From: Taeniopygia guttata
Lineage: Eukaryota; Chordata; Aves; Passeriformes; Estrildidae
Direction of reading: 5' to 3'
Length of the DNA: 64,000 nucleotides
Assembly (NCBI RefSeq): GCF_048771995.1
Contig: NC_133024.1
Span: 60,284,501 to 60,348,500, forward strand
A program made the position numbers and the translations under genes. Under the pieces are notes generated by a model. That model made no database searches and was not told where the DNA came from. It saw only the letters and a program-made list of their open reading frames with translations. Of this stretch, positions 44,546-58,301 are shown piece after piece (within the stretch, counting starts at the first letter, position 1; every line of letters starts with the position of its first letter).

Positions 44546-47500
44546 ATTAAGTTTCAACACAGAGCCATCTCAGGCCTGCAAATCCATTAGATATATTTTG
44601 ACTAAGGAGTCAATGTTATGATTCAGTATGGAGACACTCAAAGCTGGTATATTTTGTAGCACAGTTTTGGTTGTCTTATTTTGTTGGGGTTTTTTTTGTC
44701 AAGCCACTTCTGGAGATTTCCAATCCCAGCTTCTGTAAACAAAGAAAAACCATTCATAAATAAAGGGAGGTTAGGTGTAAGGCTTGTGAACAAATTGTTC
44801 CAAACTAGGCCGTTACATTTATTAAGAGCACTAAGAAAATATAATGAATAATCAAGAACGTGTTTAACATGGTGGGTTTTTTTTCAGTTCATCTACAAAT
44901 TCACACTAAGTAACATGTCCAGAATTTAAAGGCTTGATGTATTTTAAATGGTAATTTGTGTGGAATTCCTTTAGAGGAACATATAATTATTAGTGCCATT
45001 TTGAGCTTAGGGACTTTTTCTATTTCAATAAAAATTACTGATGTTGAGAAACAGCTTTTATATCTAAATTGTCTTTTCACAATACTGCATAAGTAGGTAA
45101 TTCTTGTGTTGAAGAACATATTGTCTTTAGTCATATTAGACTACTTAATTGCAATTATTATTCAATTCAACCTCTATCAGTCATTTATTTTTAAGTCAGT
45201 TTACTGGTAGAAGAAAGACTTTCTCAGTCTCTTTAATGTTTTCACTGCTACTAAAATTCAGAATTGTAAGAAGTGATTCTTCTCAAGCTACCTGCTGTAT
45301 TTGCAGTTATTAATCATAAATTTATTTTTCAACAATTGACTTGATATTTGCATCCAAAAGGGCTTGATTTTCATCAATTACTTTCATACTTTCTCCTGCT
45401 TGGGACACCGGATAATAAGAACAGTGAGTAACTGCATTACTCATTGCATAGCACCAATTCTTTTTGTCTCTTGTGATTAGACTATTGCATAGATCAGATC
45501 TTTTGGTTGACAAAGTCCAGATTTAGAAAGTGTTCAAATGTATTCTCAAACTTAAAATTCAGAAGGCTGTGAAATTGGGATTAATCACATGTAGGCCTTC
45601 AGGGCAGTTTTCCACATTTATTTTCTCCAGATCTATCTTTCTGTTCTTTCCCACTCTATAATGGGCTGTGGTGTTTTTTTATTCTTCAGCATTGGCCTGC
45701 CTCATGTCCTTTGGAATTATACCAGATGGTCAACCCCCTTTCCTTTGGGGAAGAGGGTCTGTACTGCTGTGAAGAATTTGAGCTTTGGGAAAGGAGGTAA
45801 ACATTCTTTTTTCTCCTAGTATTTAAGAGAGCAAAGTTGTGGGCTTTTAGCAATAATAGCATAGTTTCTTTCAAAAAAAATATTTCATATTAAACCACAT
45901 GAAACTAAAATTCCTTTAGAATGTGTTCACCTTTTCTAACACCACTATTTGAACTTTACTGCTGTTTCAATTTCAGCTGATAGCATATCAGACTTCTTTC
46001 CATGCAGATTCCCCATTCATTTGGATGCCTTTCTGAGAGTTAAGTAAAGCACAATGCTTGCTGCAAGATTTCACTAATCCAAACTACAAAGACAATATCA
46101 TAAAAAGGTGATGAGTGTAATGGCAAACACACTTAGAAAATACCAGACTTTTGACTGTTTGTACAACGTTGCATGTCTGTATTTTGATGCAGACTTCCAC
46201 TCTGGTAAGAAGATGCAATTTTTCAGGTCTCAAAGACTTCCCCTATTTTGCACAGTCACAATAATACAATAAAGAAAATACTTTTATTGCTTATGTTCTC
46301 TCAAATAGCCTTCAACTCATCTGCATTGCTGTTCTCCCTGCCACTTTAAGCCTTCCACTAAGCACAGAGGTCCGGGAGATACATACTGTGAAGACAGGAG
46401 CAAAGAACATGTTCAACACATCAGCCTTGGCTGGAACTGAAGCCAAGATGGCAATGAACTTGCACGAGGATTGCACAAAGAATAGCTTTGGTACCAGGTC
46501 AGTAGAGATGAATGTCATCTTGGACACGTCGTGTCGCAATGCCAGGAACTCTTAGTTAAAAAGCATTGTAAAACTTGTGATGAGAAAAACAAGAGATTAT
46601 TTTTCCTTAATCCCTCCCTTTGAAAAGGCCAAATGGCATTACAGAGAGCTTAAAAAAACATGTTCAAACTAAGGCACTTTCTTCTTGTGAAAACTGTTGG
46701 CCTAAAACATTCAAGTTTGGCAAAGAACTGAAAATAACAGGAGTCATCATCCATGACATGAAGATTTTATTTGCATCTTAATACAGAAGTGTCTGTCAGC
46801 TTGATGGTGTTTGATAATAATGATGTCCTTTTATTTTTAGCTGCTACTTTTGAAACATCTTTCTCAAAAAAAACAGTAGAGAGAATCACTTATAAATGCA
46901 GGCTCAAAAATATCTCCATTACAATCTATTGGCAGCCCCTTACCCAGCCCCCCACCCAGCTTCAACTCTTTGCAATTAATTTTTTCATTGCCAGGATAAT
47001 GCCTTGTTTATTAGCAAAGGCTACTCAGTGCAAAAATAATTTTTCTACTTGTGCTTCAACTGCACACTGAGCAATGCTAGGAGTAAATGATTACTCAGCT
47101 GTCAAGTGTTATCATATAGAAATGCTGTCCATTTCATAGTGGATAAATTTAATGGACAGACCACATATTTGAGTAATTTAATCTGTTGGGCAGTTTTTCT
47201 GTCAGCCTTAAATTTCCTGACAGATTTTGGTGCTTTTAAAATTCTGTTCTTTTTGTTTTCTGTTGTTAAGATTCCTCGTATCGATGAACTCCCCTGTTAC
47301 AAAAATAGGTAAAAATCCAAATTATTCTTCTTTGTCTGTTAAACCTTGGCCTTTATGGAACATTTTTCTTCATTTCCTTTGCATTAACCATGGAGCTGAA
47401 AGAGCTTCAGCTGGTTTTAAGGCATTTATGAGACAAAAAGATATGTTGTAGCAAGATGCTTTTGCCAAAGCTGGCTTCCACATGAATTGCTCCAACACTT

Positions 47501-48581
47501 AAAATTATCAGGCTGAGAGGACAGAGATCTTACCCAATTACATACAGTTGTTGCTAGAAAAATTTGTTCTTCAAATATTTGCTTTAAAACTAGTTGCCAT
47601 TTATACTTCAATGCCTACAGTTTTGTCAAGTATACCAGGAACTGCAAGTCCGTATCTAAAATAAAATGTTACCAAAATGTTTCAAGGTAATGCTTGCTGC
47701 TTTAATTCCTTTAAATTAAAGCTTTCAATTTGAAAAGTTTGTAAATATTAGCTAGGAAACACTGCTGAAAATTAGTCTGCTTTGAGCACTGTGAAGTGTT
47801 TGCAATTCTAAAAATAATTTCAAGTATTATTTTCTCAGTTCCAAAGATCTTATTCTCCCTGCAATCTGTGGCTGACACTGTAGACCTAGAACAGTTTTGC
47901 AATAAGATCTTTTCTGCAGATTAACATCTTATTTCATTTTTAATCTCTTTGCATGAGGATCATTCATATATACTTCTATACCGAACAGGGAGTATTCTTT
48001 GGAGACAAGGATTTAGCACGGGGGCCTTCAGAATTCATTTTTTTTCTGGCAGGTTGATTTTTATGGAGTCAGGCTGGCAAATAATGGCTTTTACTGAGAG
48101 GGTATTTTTCAGAAATGTTCAGCACCTACCATAACCCAGGGAGGTGTCTGTGTAATTGACTTGGTATTAAAAAGAGAGGAATGAAAACAGTGACAAACTC
48201 CTTGCCTTTTAGAAGTGTAGTTCAAATGAGGTGCTACTACCCAGTGCATATACATGCAAAGGTGCAAAATGCAGACCTTGAGACCCGATTTCACTGCTTT
48301 TTTACCCCTATCCACCTACAGGGCACATAATGCAAATGCATGACTTGTTTTTAAATCAAATGTTAGCATTTCCAGTTTAAGGTTAATTGAATACCCAGTC
48401 CAAGGCACACTACATTACTTTTTTCTGGTTTGATTTCTTACGGCTTAGTATTGTGGACAATAGGAACATTGGCCAAATGAGGTCCCTGTGTTTTTATGTC
48501 TTGTCATTTGTTTAATGAGGAGCTATTTCTGTGACTCATTCCCTCTTTTGCTCTAAGGCTCTTGCCTTTAAAAACCTGGCC
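44546..48581. other. Unique AT-rich sequence, no gene called
   Basis: Frames of 60-99 residues occur on both strands without domains. No transposon is recognised. Confidence 0.5.
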
Positions 48582-48599
48582 AAAAAAAAAAAAAAAAAA
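48582..48599. repeat. A18 homopolymer run
   Basis: Eighteen consecutive A following GGCC. No retroelement body is recognised upstream. Confidence 0.9.
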
Positions 48600-50016
48600 G
48601 CATCTAATAAAAGCAAAATTGAACTTTCCTCCTTTCTTATTCTCCATGCTCATAATCTGGAGTGAGAGCAGCTTCCAAGTGTTTAACCATTCCAAATTTA
48701 ACCATTTGCTCCTACTGAAGTGCCAGATGCCCAGCAACATATCTGAGAGAGGGGTGCCTATCTCTGGGAAGCTGTTCATCCTTAGGGAGGTTTCTCTAGA
48801 AGTACAGCTAGTTAGACATTATGTCCTGTGAGCAGGACAGGCCTTATCTCCATGTATTTTTCTGGTTTTAATAATGGACCTTGTTTGTCAGGCTGCCTGG
48901 CACGTGTGGCTTCACAAACAGGCATTTTGGTCCAGCTCTATTCTCCTTCCTGGGAGAGCCAGCACCAGATTTATGTGCTGTTTATTGAAAGGCAATCCAA
49001 GAACTGGAGTTCCAAGTGACATCTCTTCTCCATCAACACCACCACATGCCAGCTAAACCAGTCAGAAGCCCTTAATGTGCTGAAAAGTAACATGCATGAA
49101 GGAAAAGCAAACTCACCCAGTCTAGAACAAGAGTGGCTTTGACACCACAAGCAAAATGAAATCTTCATTTTTACAGAAAAAATATTTAGATCTCCTTGAA
49201 AAAAATGAAAAATCTTTTTAGATTCCAATTAGTGTTTCAAATGGGATTTAAGGAAACAGATTGTCATTTATGGGGATAGGTTTGGGGGAAGGCATAGGAA
49301 ATGTGCCTCAGCGTCTGTCCTCTTCACTCTGTGACCACACAAGTGACAATAAACCTCTTAGAAGCACCGTGATGATGCATCATCAGTGGCAAGCCACGTC
49401 CTACAACAGCTTCCAGCTGATGATGTATTGCACATTTCCACAGCAGGATTTCAGTTTAAATGAAAACTATTTATATGAGAGTATTTTACAAGTAAGAATG
49501 CAAATATTCCAGCCAGTGCTGAAGTTGCCCTCCCACTCTCCTTTCCTTTGTGGCAAAGAGTTTTTCTGACAGGAGTATTTCCTGAAACAATTACTTTGCC
49601 CCTGTACCTGGTATCAGCAAAGGCTCATTTTAGCTTGTTTTCTTGATCTCACTTTTTTTAATGTGCTTCTCCTCCTTGTCATTGCTTTGGTCTTTTGTTT
49701 TCACTTTCTTCTTCCAAAACTGCAAACATCAATGTCAAGGATGCATGGTGGGATTGAATAGCAGGTACCAAGGCTTTGAAACACCAACCATCCTTTCTGG
49801 AGGCTATTTTCACAAATATCTCTCCTGTGAGTTGAAGATTCACATACCTCTTCTTTCTCCAGATACACTGCTGGCAAATATTTCAAACAGGCCATAGCCT
49901 TCAAATCCTTTTGTTCTAAAATTTTATAGGTTATTTCATGGGCCACTTAATAAAAAAATACCTTTAGTTGATTGGATTTTAATGAGAGAAAAGGACATCA
50001 GGAATTTTATGCCTTG
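48600..50016. other. Unique sequence, no gene called
   Basis: Frames of 60-102 residues on both strands show no domain. The palindrome at 49370-49385 is listed separately. Confidence 0.5.
49370..49385. repeat. Perfect 16-bp palindrome
   Basis: TGATGATGCATCATCA is its own reverse complement. It contains TGATGCA-like half sites that resemble bZIP (C/EBP-ATF composite) or homeodomain cofactor sites. No adjacent promoter is visible, so function is unknown. Confidence 0.9.
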
Positions 50017-50092
50017 GGGTGTTAAACAAAAATAAATTATTGGTATAAACCTAAGGGTGTTATAGAAAAATAAATGATTGGCATAAGCTATA
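50017..50092. repeat. Imperfect 38-bp tandem duplication
   Basis: A 38-bp unit starting GGGTGTTA and including AAAAATAAAT.ATTGG.ATAA occurs at 50017-50054 and 50055-50092 with a few substitutions, so it is older than the 40-bp duplication at 44466. Confidence 0.85.
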
Positions 50093-51678
50093 TTTTCCCT
50101 TTAATTAGTTCTCTTGATGGGTGGCTAGTGTAAACGCAGTGGGAAATGCCAAGATTTCAGGAGCTCAGTATGAATTCAACATCACTATGTGAGCAGGTAC
50201 CTGACAGAGCACTGTATAATTGAACCATCCTCCAGCCCTGCAACACACTAAGCAAGGTATGAAAAGGTCTGAATGACACTTAAGTGTCATTGACATAGCA
50301 TTTCTACTATTTCTGAAGAGTTGAATTGCAGGAAATCTTGCTAAGGATACCCTTGAATGGCTGCTCCCCAGCCCTGAGTACTGACATATTTTGGACTCTT
50401 TTCTCAGAAAGCCCTTTTGCAGGTCACAGAACTCAGACAGAACAATCTGGTTTTGATTATTGCTGAAGAAGAAATTGCTGGATGATGGTGGCCAGGAGAG
50501 GACAGTTTATCTTTTTGGTGCTTTTTGGTACATTCCTTTGTATCCTCTACAGCTGTTCCTGCAGAATGGCACAGCTCTCCAGTGGCACTTGTAATATGTG
50601 CTAGATCTCTACAAGTGTCCAGGACACCCTGAAGTATCTCTTCTTTTGTATTGAAATTACTAAACAAAAGTTTCCCTTCAAAGAGGCCTTTTTCTCCTTT
50701 CTTGCATGTGAAATACAGTACATGACTATATAAACATAAATTAGCAGAAGGTTGCAGTTTTGCTGCATCTTCCCTTTCTTGTTGTAGAATAAATATTCTT
50801 GAAGTCTGTTCTGGTCTTCTTTTAGGTGCTAAAATAAACAAATAGTGATGGAGCACAGGAACGACTGCTGCAGCACTCAAGAGAGAGTGTCACAGCCCAG
50901 CCTAACCTTTGTCTTCCACCTACTCTAGCAAGAAAAACACCACATGGTTTCCAGGCTGTCACCACACTCTTCATTGGCCTTTGTTGCTATGAATAAAATA
51001 AGTTAACAAAAGCCTTCCTATGCTGGCTTTTAACTCTCCCTACTGAAGAGCAGAACTGAAATGAACAATTATTTTGTGTTGGCATTGCTGTACATCAGGA
51101 GACCCAAACTTCAGGGGGACTCAAATCTCAGATGTCTGCTGAATTTAACCATCAAAAATGGAATGAAAGCAAACATTTCTAAGAAGAGATTCTGGCACAA
51201 GCTGCCTGTGACTGCTGCCCCAGACACTGAGCACATCTCTGTTAGGGGATGCTCTTTGCTCCTAGCTTAACACCTTGGTGTGTACCCAAAATACCAGGAG
51301 GTTTTTTCTTTAAGTAAATATCTACATTATAAATTTCCTCCATAGCAGGAGACCCAGAAGGCCTCAGGAGAGAGGGCTTATATATCCATTTTAGACAAAC
51401 ATTTGGAAGGTCACAAAAACATTATGCCTGACTTTTTTCTATGCAAACAACACTGGCTCTTGCTGTAAATGTACTCCACTGCATGGATGAATTTTATAGA
51501 CAGCTTAAGTGCCTAAATTTTGTAGTGATCCTTAAAATTATGCCCTAAAACTGCCATACCTCTGTTCTGGGCAAAGTTTCCCAAGAATATTCAGGAGTCT
51601 GAAGAATTGTATCCAGCTTTTCTGGATCTGAGCCCTGTATCTTCAAACAGTCTGAATATTTGTTGGAAAAACCAGCAG
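50093..51678. other. Unique sequence, no gene called
   Basis: It contains the longest frame in the window, 158 residues on the minus strand (50404-50880). It has no recognisable domain, signal peptide or membrane segment and no supporting splice structure, so it is not called as a gene. Confidence 0.45.
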
Positions 51679-51738
51679 TGGGGGTTTTTTTGTGGGTTTT
51701 TGTTTTTTGGTTTTTTGGTGGTTTTTTTTTTTTTTGTG
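51679..51738. repeat. T/G low-complexity tract
   Basis: About 60 bp of T runs broken by G or GG, including a T15-class run near 51722. The Phe/Gly/Val-rich plus frame across it is an artefact. Confidence 0.9.
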
Positions 51739-53232
51739 ATGCTTATGTTTCTGCACACACCAGCATCAACACTTGGCTTTGGAGTCTGATCTCATACCTT
51801 ACTTCTGCTATATAAAAAAATGTATGCTTAAATATGAATGCAAATTCTACAACAACAGAACTGTCTATAAGCAGGCTGCAACATTCACAGATTCCAATGA
51901 GTAGAGGACAATTGCAGGACATCAACTGATACTAGGTTAAAAAGCAGATTTCTTCATTATTTTCTTTTTAAGTCCTCTCTTCTGTATATAGAGCTCTCCA
52001 CTTTTGAGATTTTGTGTTCCTTTCAAGAATATAAAATAATCATACCTGTCAGTTTCTATCTGATTTCCTTGCAAAATTTTAGATACTTGTCTTTTTTATA
52101 ATTTTAAATCCAAAAATTAAGAGTAATCAGTCATTTGTAGCACTATATAAGAAATAATTTTGTCATGTTATTACCCATTACTACACTGGTGCAGTGTTTC
52201 ATTAGATTGACATAGCATATCATGTTGTAAATTATATAAAAATTATAATGGTAACTCTTGATTTCTTTGAAATGTCTGAGTCTGAATAGACCCTGGAGAA
52301 CAGTACAGATCCTTTTATAATTATATCAAGCTGAATCAAGAGCAATTTCTGTCAATAGAAACAAGTTGTTTGTATTAACACCAGTCAGAACAAAATTTGG
52401 CTAGCTGTCCAACAGGGAGAAATTCTGCTGTGTTCCTGCATTTATTTGTTTATTTCCATTTATTGTTATGTTTACAGTAGCATAGCTAACAGAAAAATGG
52501 GCAAAGGCTCTAGATCTGCAAGCAAGCCACTGATCATCTGTTTTAGTGAGATAACCTGGTCACATGGGACACAGTCTGGACCAGCAATTAGCAGGGGCAC
52601 CTGAAATCCAAGTTTCTCCCTCTAATGCAAGACACTTAACTGAGGGTACTAGATCCCAGACTTTGAGGCTGTCCATGATGAACTGTAGGCATCTCCAAGA
52701 CTAATTTTGGCTTTAGGAGGAAATCTATCACTCTGGGAACATATTTTCCATATTCTCTGTCTACAGAGAGATCAGGAGAAATGTTTCTCAGATCCTAGAG
52801 TTTGGTGCAATAGAACAGAGCCTATATTGTTTTCCCTACATTCAATGTTTTAACTAAACTTGTGGCATCAGTATGTTACACTGTGCTAAAAATGTATGTA
52901 GTCCATAAAAAGGAATCTCTTAAGTAGTGGTGGAAATTTAAAGTTTTCTTAAATATAATGAGAAAAAAACCAAGTACTTCTAATTTTAAGCTTTTGGACA
53001 GGAAAGATTAAGCAGAAATGAGATGAGAGAAATCTGTGCAGTATTTTTCCACAACAGACTCCAATGTTTTGGGAACAAAATAACAGCTGTCTTTGCATCT
53101 GCATCTGCGCATCTTAAATAGAGCAACTGACGATGTAGAGAAAGGGATAAGATTTCATGGGTCACAGTTGCTAGATTTTGGCTACCCAGAAGCAGGGAGG
53201 CTTGAGTACGAAACTTTGAGTGTGCCAAGAAA
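51739..53232. other. Unique AT-rich sequence
   Basis: The stretch 51950-52380 is very AT-rich. No gene or recognisable repeat was found. Confidence 0.5.
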
Positions 53233-53235
53233 TGT

Positions 53236-53285
<50 letters not shown>

Positions 53286-53288
53286 TGA
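53233..53288. repeat. (GT)n dinucleotide microsatellite
   Basis: A GT array of about 56 bp with one interruption near its start (GTATG) and one near its end (GTGGTG). Thr-His and Val-Cys frames through it are artefacts. Confidence 0.97.
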
Positions 53289-54019
53289 GTACATACATAT
53301 GCATGCATTCATATTTCAGAAAATAACTTTTAAATGGAGAAAAGCCAACTGTCCTTAAATCTAGTATAGACCAGAGCACAAAATGACATAGGAAAATGGT
53401 ATATGTCTAATCTGAGCGCTAATTAAACTCCAATTTTCTTAGTTATTGCCTGGACTTTCTCAGTTTTAAAGGTCATGTGACATTTAGACATCTGTTTTTG
53501 GGCATGAGCAGAATACTCCTCAAGACAGTGCTAAGAAGCTACACAATTGTGTCTCTGATAAGGACACACACATACTCCTACACATATTCCACCTTCCACC
53601 TGGACTCAAATCAGTTGGTGTCTTTGGAGTGCAGCTATGAAGAGTGCAGCAGCTTCTTTGCTCTAGAAAAAGACAGACTTTTCTTTCTCACTTCCTGCTA
53701 ATGTATCTGATCATCTCTTGGTCAATACAACTTCTGAGGCTGCCCTGGTCTTGGGTTCACTTCCCCTCTCCATCTGAAATTATCTGAACCTGCTTCAAAT
53801 ATGAGGCTGTATTTGGCGGGTGCTGCTTGGTTCTCCTGGTGTGCTCAGAATGATTATCCCTTGTTTCTGGGCTGGGGAGGAGGAGGAAAGGAAAGAAAGT
53901 CCTTTAGGGTCACCATGCAAGACATTTGGTTTCGTGGGGGTTCACCTGGGAATTTCAGCACTTTAAATAATGATATTTAGAAACTCACTCTTGTGTTTTG
54001 TGAAGCTGTGAATTCAGTT
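53289..54019. other. Unique sequence, nothing recognised
   Basis: No gene, repeat or regulatory signal is supported between the GT array and the A run. Confidence 0.5.
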
Positions 54020-54051
54020 AAAAAAAGAAAAAAAAAAAAAAAAAAAAAAAA
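54020..54051. repeat. A-run with one G interruption
   Basis: A7-G-A24 followed by GAGACACACACC. No retroelement is recognised upstream. Confidence 0.92.
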
Positions 54052-56387
54052 GAGACACACACCTCTTTCCAGCAGGAACATCAGCACATCTGATCCTGAG
54101 AGACAACAGTGACATTAGTGCCATAGCACCTCTTACCAGCTTAGATGTCCTCTCTGCATGGCTCCTGTGCACCACACAGGCATCCCACAGCCCTCACCCA
54201 GGAGTGTGGATACCACTAGGCAGCCTGCCTCAACAGTTGCCAAGGGAAATCTCAGAGCTGTAATGTCCTTTAAAGAGACAGCTTTTACTGGTAACAAGCT
54301 TTTACTTCCCTTTTATTGTAAGGGATAGACTTACATTTCCCTACCAGCTATCACATAATTGATCATGAAAATGGCAAAAGATAGAGTGAGGTTTGGAAAC
54401 ATCAGGTGAAGACCATAGGATAATATATTTTATTTACATAGTACATTTCTGTACCAAAGAAGAATACTAATTAAGGCAGGGGAACATCACTCAGCTCCAG
54501 GTAGAATTTCATCCCTTGCCTCACTGGAGAGCCCAGGACAAAAGCAGCATCATTTCACAGCACTGTTTTTCCTTACAACTCTATAGACGGGTATGCACTC
54601 AATATTTGTTTTTATTGCCATTCTTTCCACTATCTTTTAACTTCTCTAAATTGCAGTGTCATTACTCTTACTGTTCAATTACCTTCCTCTGTTTTCCTAC
54701 TTCTTTGCCTGGGCAGGCAGGTGAAATAGGATTATTTAAAACCAGACACACTGGAGAACTGCTCCATTGCTGAGTATTTCATGTGAATTGCTGCATGGAG
54801 GAAGCTGTAAGCAGTACAAGTGATTTTACTGATCCTACCAAAGATGGAACTAGCTCATGGATTCTTAAATGTTTAAATGCCTATTAAATAATTATTTGCC
54901 TCTGTGTTGATATTGAGTTTTCTAGTAACAAAAATGTTACATTTTACAAAACTTTCCTGCCAAAGAACATTCAAGCTAACTTAATTTTACAACCAGTCAG
55001 TTTTGCTATTTATTTTGTGCCTTGTAGATTACATTTAAGGTACTCAATGCTAATATAATTATGTACTATTAAAATAACCAACCAAACAGCCCTACAAAAA
55101 ATCAAACCACAAACCAGTCTAGTACAATAATATAATCTGCCAAGAGTACCTTCTGTTATCACCTGAATTCTTTAAAAACACAGTAGTTTGAGTTGGAGAT
55201 GTTGCTCTGTCCCAATTTTTCCCTTTTGTACATTGATCTTGGTTTGGAGGAAGCAGTCTGGGAGTAAAAAAAGTAAACTTGCCCTCAACAACAGAGGGCC
55301 AAGGACTTCACACTGTTGCTTGCACCCAAAAAGGTTTGGCCACCCACAGTAGCTCTGCAACACCCTTAGGCTGAAGCCAAAGTGAGTGTTTTGAACTATC
55401 CTCTAACTGGGTGCCAAGAGCGTGCATAAGAAATAGGTCAGCTGTCTCATGCTCTGGAGATGCCTTCTCTTCCACTGAGTGTAAGGGCAGGCTATTCTGT
55501 CAAAGGCAGGGATATCACATCCCTGTCTGCAAGTTAACCCTCTAAAGCTGGTTCTTCCAGTCTCGGGGACTGGGCTGCCATTAGTGCAGCCTCATTGGTG
55601 CAAATGTCAGCCCCAGCTGAGTGGCAGAGATCTGAGAGACAACCAGCCCCACCTTCCTGCACCCTCATTTCCCTGGAAAAGGAACTTAGGTACATCCTAG
55701 GCAGAAGTTGCAGTGTGGTGTGCAATCCCTCTGGGTCCCATCTCTAGATGCCTGGATGCCTCCCAAGTGGCCCTTATGTGGTATTTCCAGATCTGCATGC
55801 TGGGTACCGGAAAATGCATTCCTAAAGGTAGCTCATGTTCGTGATTGGCAATGCAAGACATGGGACAAGGGACACTCCAACATACAGTCTGAGATGATCC
55901 AGCTCCACTTTTACATCCCTGTTCGATAATGTCTAAATATAAGAAACATTTCTTTCTTTACCAAAGAGGACAGATAATGGGTTCCAATACCAGTAGCTTG
56001 CATGTAAAAGGTGTCTTATAAAATAATCTTCCTAAAAAAAAGAAACTGTATTATCTACACAGGCAATGCAGGGACATATGGAGAAGAACTAATCCCAGTG
56101 GAATTATTAAGGACAGGTATTGACTCATTTCTGGTGTTTTGGCCAAATATATTTCATTAGCCTGTGTTAGTTTCTCAAATATTGTTGTAGGCTTGGCAAA
56201 AGTATCAATGATAATTCAATTTCTTGTAGTGTTCGTCCATAGGCAGTATTTTGTGATGAACAAGGTAGAATTGCTAATGTAGAGAATATTCTGAATAAAA
56301 TTAATTCTCTTATGTTATGGGTAAAATCCACTGAAGGATGAGCAATTATATAGCTCAGAAATCATCATTGCATGAAGAGAGTACTCC

Positions 56388-56401
56388 ATGGTATATACCA
56401 T
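56388..56401. repeat. Perfect 14-bp palindrome
   Basis: ATGGTATATACCAT is its own reverse complement, with an AT-rich centre. Its function is unknown and it may be chance. Confidence 0.85.
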
Positions 56402-56791
56402 AGGGAAATAGCTAATGTGCGTCACAGTTTGTCATGATTTTAAATACAGCCTTATGATTAAGGATTAAATCAGCATAATTTCCCTCATTTCTCATCATTA
56501 GAGCTTTGCTAATCTACAACACTCAATAATTCGATCCACAGTACATTAATATTAATATAATTATTGCTATTTATGTGCCTAAATAGTTTTGGACACAGAG
56601 TTTGCCAACCAGTTGGAATACAGCTTGAACTCTGAGGAAACGTGTTACTGCTATTGGACACAGGAGATCCACAACGGCCTCAGAATGTATTGGGCACCAA
56701 GTGATTTTGCTGCTCTACATGTCAGAGTAAAGAGATTTAGAGGTATGTGTTGGACAGTGAATTAAATTTAAATCAGAAGGAAAGAGAGAAG

Positions 56792-56808
56792 AAAAAAAAA
56801 AAAAAAAA
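56792..56808. repeat. A17 homopolymer run
   Basis: Seventeen A after a purine-rich GAAAGAGAGAAG lead-in. No retroelement is recognised. Confidence 0.9.
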
Positions 56809-58089
56809 GCAGAAACTACTTTTCTGTATTCCAGCAAAGAAACATCTAATGAGAAGAGCTTGTGAAGGCAGATTGTCCAGTTAAATAACAGGACATGTGA
56901 GCTCAGAACCAGACTGTACTCATTGATTTCAGCATCACTTCTAAGAACATACAATAATGCTTCCCACTGCTCTGTATTTCCAGGAACTGGATGAATAAGA
57001 TCCTGTCTTTTCAGCATCTTTGCTGTGTAAGCAAACAAAAAGGACTCATAGGAATGTATTATTTTGAAGATAGTAGTAAGTCCTACTTCCTTTACACACT
57101 TTGGCTGATTCTTCACAAAGCTTTGTCCTACTCCCTGCCTTTATCAGAGAATAGACCTGAGCTCTACCACAAGTAAGGCACGTACAGTACACTTTGGAAA
57201 CAATGAGATGAGCATTCCCTATGCTGCTATTTCAAACATTCTGTGTAATTGCTGTTATTAACCCACTTCCTTTGTGTTGCATGACAGCTATGTTCTACCC
57301 TGTTGAAAATAATAGAGGAAAGTGTAAAGAAGAGCAGAACACTTTAGAAGAACCTCAAAAAAGATTTTACTTGATCAAAATTATTTTTTAATCTACTCCA
57401 TTACACTTTTTGCATTATATTTAGCTGTACAATATACTTTATCAAGGAATTATATATTGTTGATTCTAACCTATTTCCATGTACCTTTTACAAGGAAAGT
57501 CATGCTTTGCTTGGCTGTTATCGAAGCTACTTTATTCAGTAAAAGATTTAAACATCTTCAGTGTCTCCAGGTTCAAACAGTTCCTTAGTATAGTCTAAGT
57601 TCTAAAGATTGCATGATGGAAGTTGTTATTCTGTCCTATATTCACAATGAATTCTGTTAGAAATTAAATTGGAAATGACAGTTCTAGAAGAAATATCCAA
57701 ATGCCATGCATTCCAGTTCTGTATTTCCTTTGACATTTTGTCAAACAATATGCTATTTTCAATCTCACTTAGAAGAATCTAGTAGAACGCTGCATGCATT
57801 ATTTGCTCTGTCTTTGGAAGAATCCATGGTCCACATCTACCTCTCATTCTGGAAAGGATGGACTCCATGCATCCACTCTTTTTTTTTCTGTGCTTCTGAT
57901 ATCTTTAGCTGTGAAAATCAAACTCTGCATTTTTTAACATAAACTTACTTCCAAAATCAAGGGAAAATGCTTATTTTTTTTTAATAAGTCGATTTTTGAC
58001 AAGTCAGCCAAAGAATCCTTCCAAAAGATTTTGGTTTTGCAGGAGTAGAGACTAAACAGTCTCTAGTCTTAGCAAAGGTGTCAAATAGC

Positions 58090-58156
58090 TTATTCAAACT
58101 CATCTAAAAAGTTATTCAAACTCATATTTAACTCATCAAAGTTTATTCAAACTCAT
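58090..58156. repeat. Three copies of a 14-mer within 67 bp
   Basis: TTATTCAAACTCAT occurs at 58090-58103, 58112-58125 and 58143-58156, with a partial fourth (AACTCATCAAA) between the second and third. Spacings are 22 and 31 bp, so this is a decayed or irregular local duplication rather than a regular array. Confidence 0.92.
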
Positions 58157-58295
58157 CTACCAAAAGTAATAGATCTTCCTCTTGTGGAAACCTTCAACTC
58201 TATTATCTCCAGCACTCCAGTAACCTCAGACTCCTGTAGATTAGCTACAAATTTGTTTTTTTCCAATTGTCAGTACAACCTTTTTTTCCCCAGTA

Positions 58296-58301
58296 TTTTT
58301 T

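Larger units (their letters stand above)
54052..58089. other. Unique sequence, no gene called
   Basis: It includes a short C/A-rich patch near 55075-55120, a palindrome at 56388-56401 and an A17 run at 56792-56808. The 133-residue minus frame at 56715-57116 passes through the complement of that A run (poly-Phe) and has no domain. Confidence 0.45.

Noticed and set aside
50404..50880. 158-residue minus-strand open frame, the longest in the window
   Set aside because: No domain, signal peptide or membrane pattern, no splice context, and a length that is plausible by chance in 64 kb of six frames.
53093..53379. Val-Cys and Thr-His repeat frames
   Set aside because: Translation of the (GT)n microsatellite; the same applies to 58184-58506.
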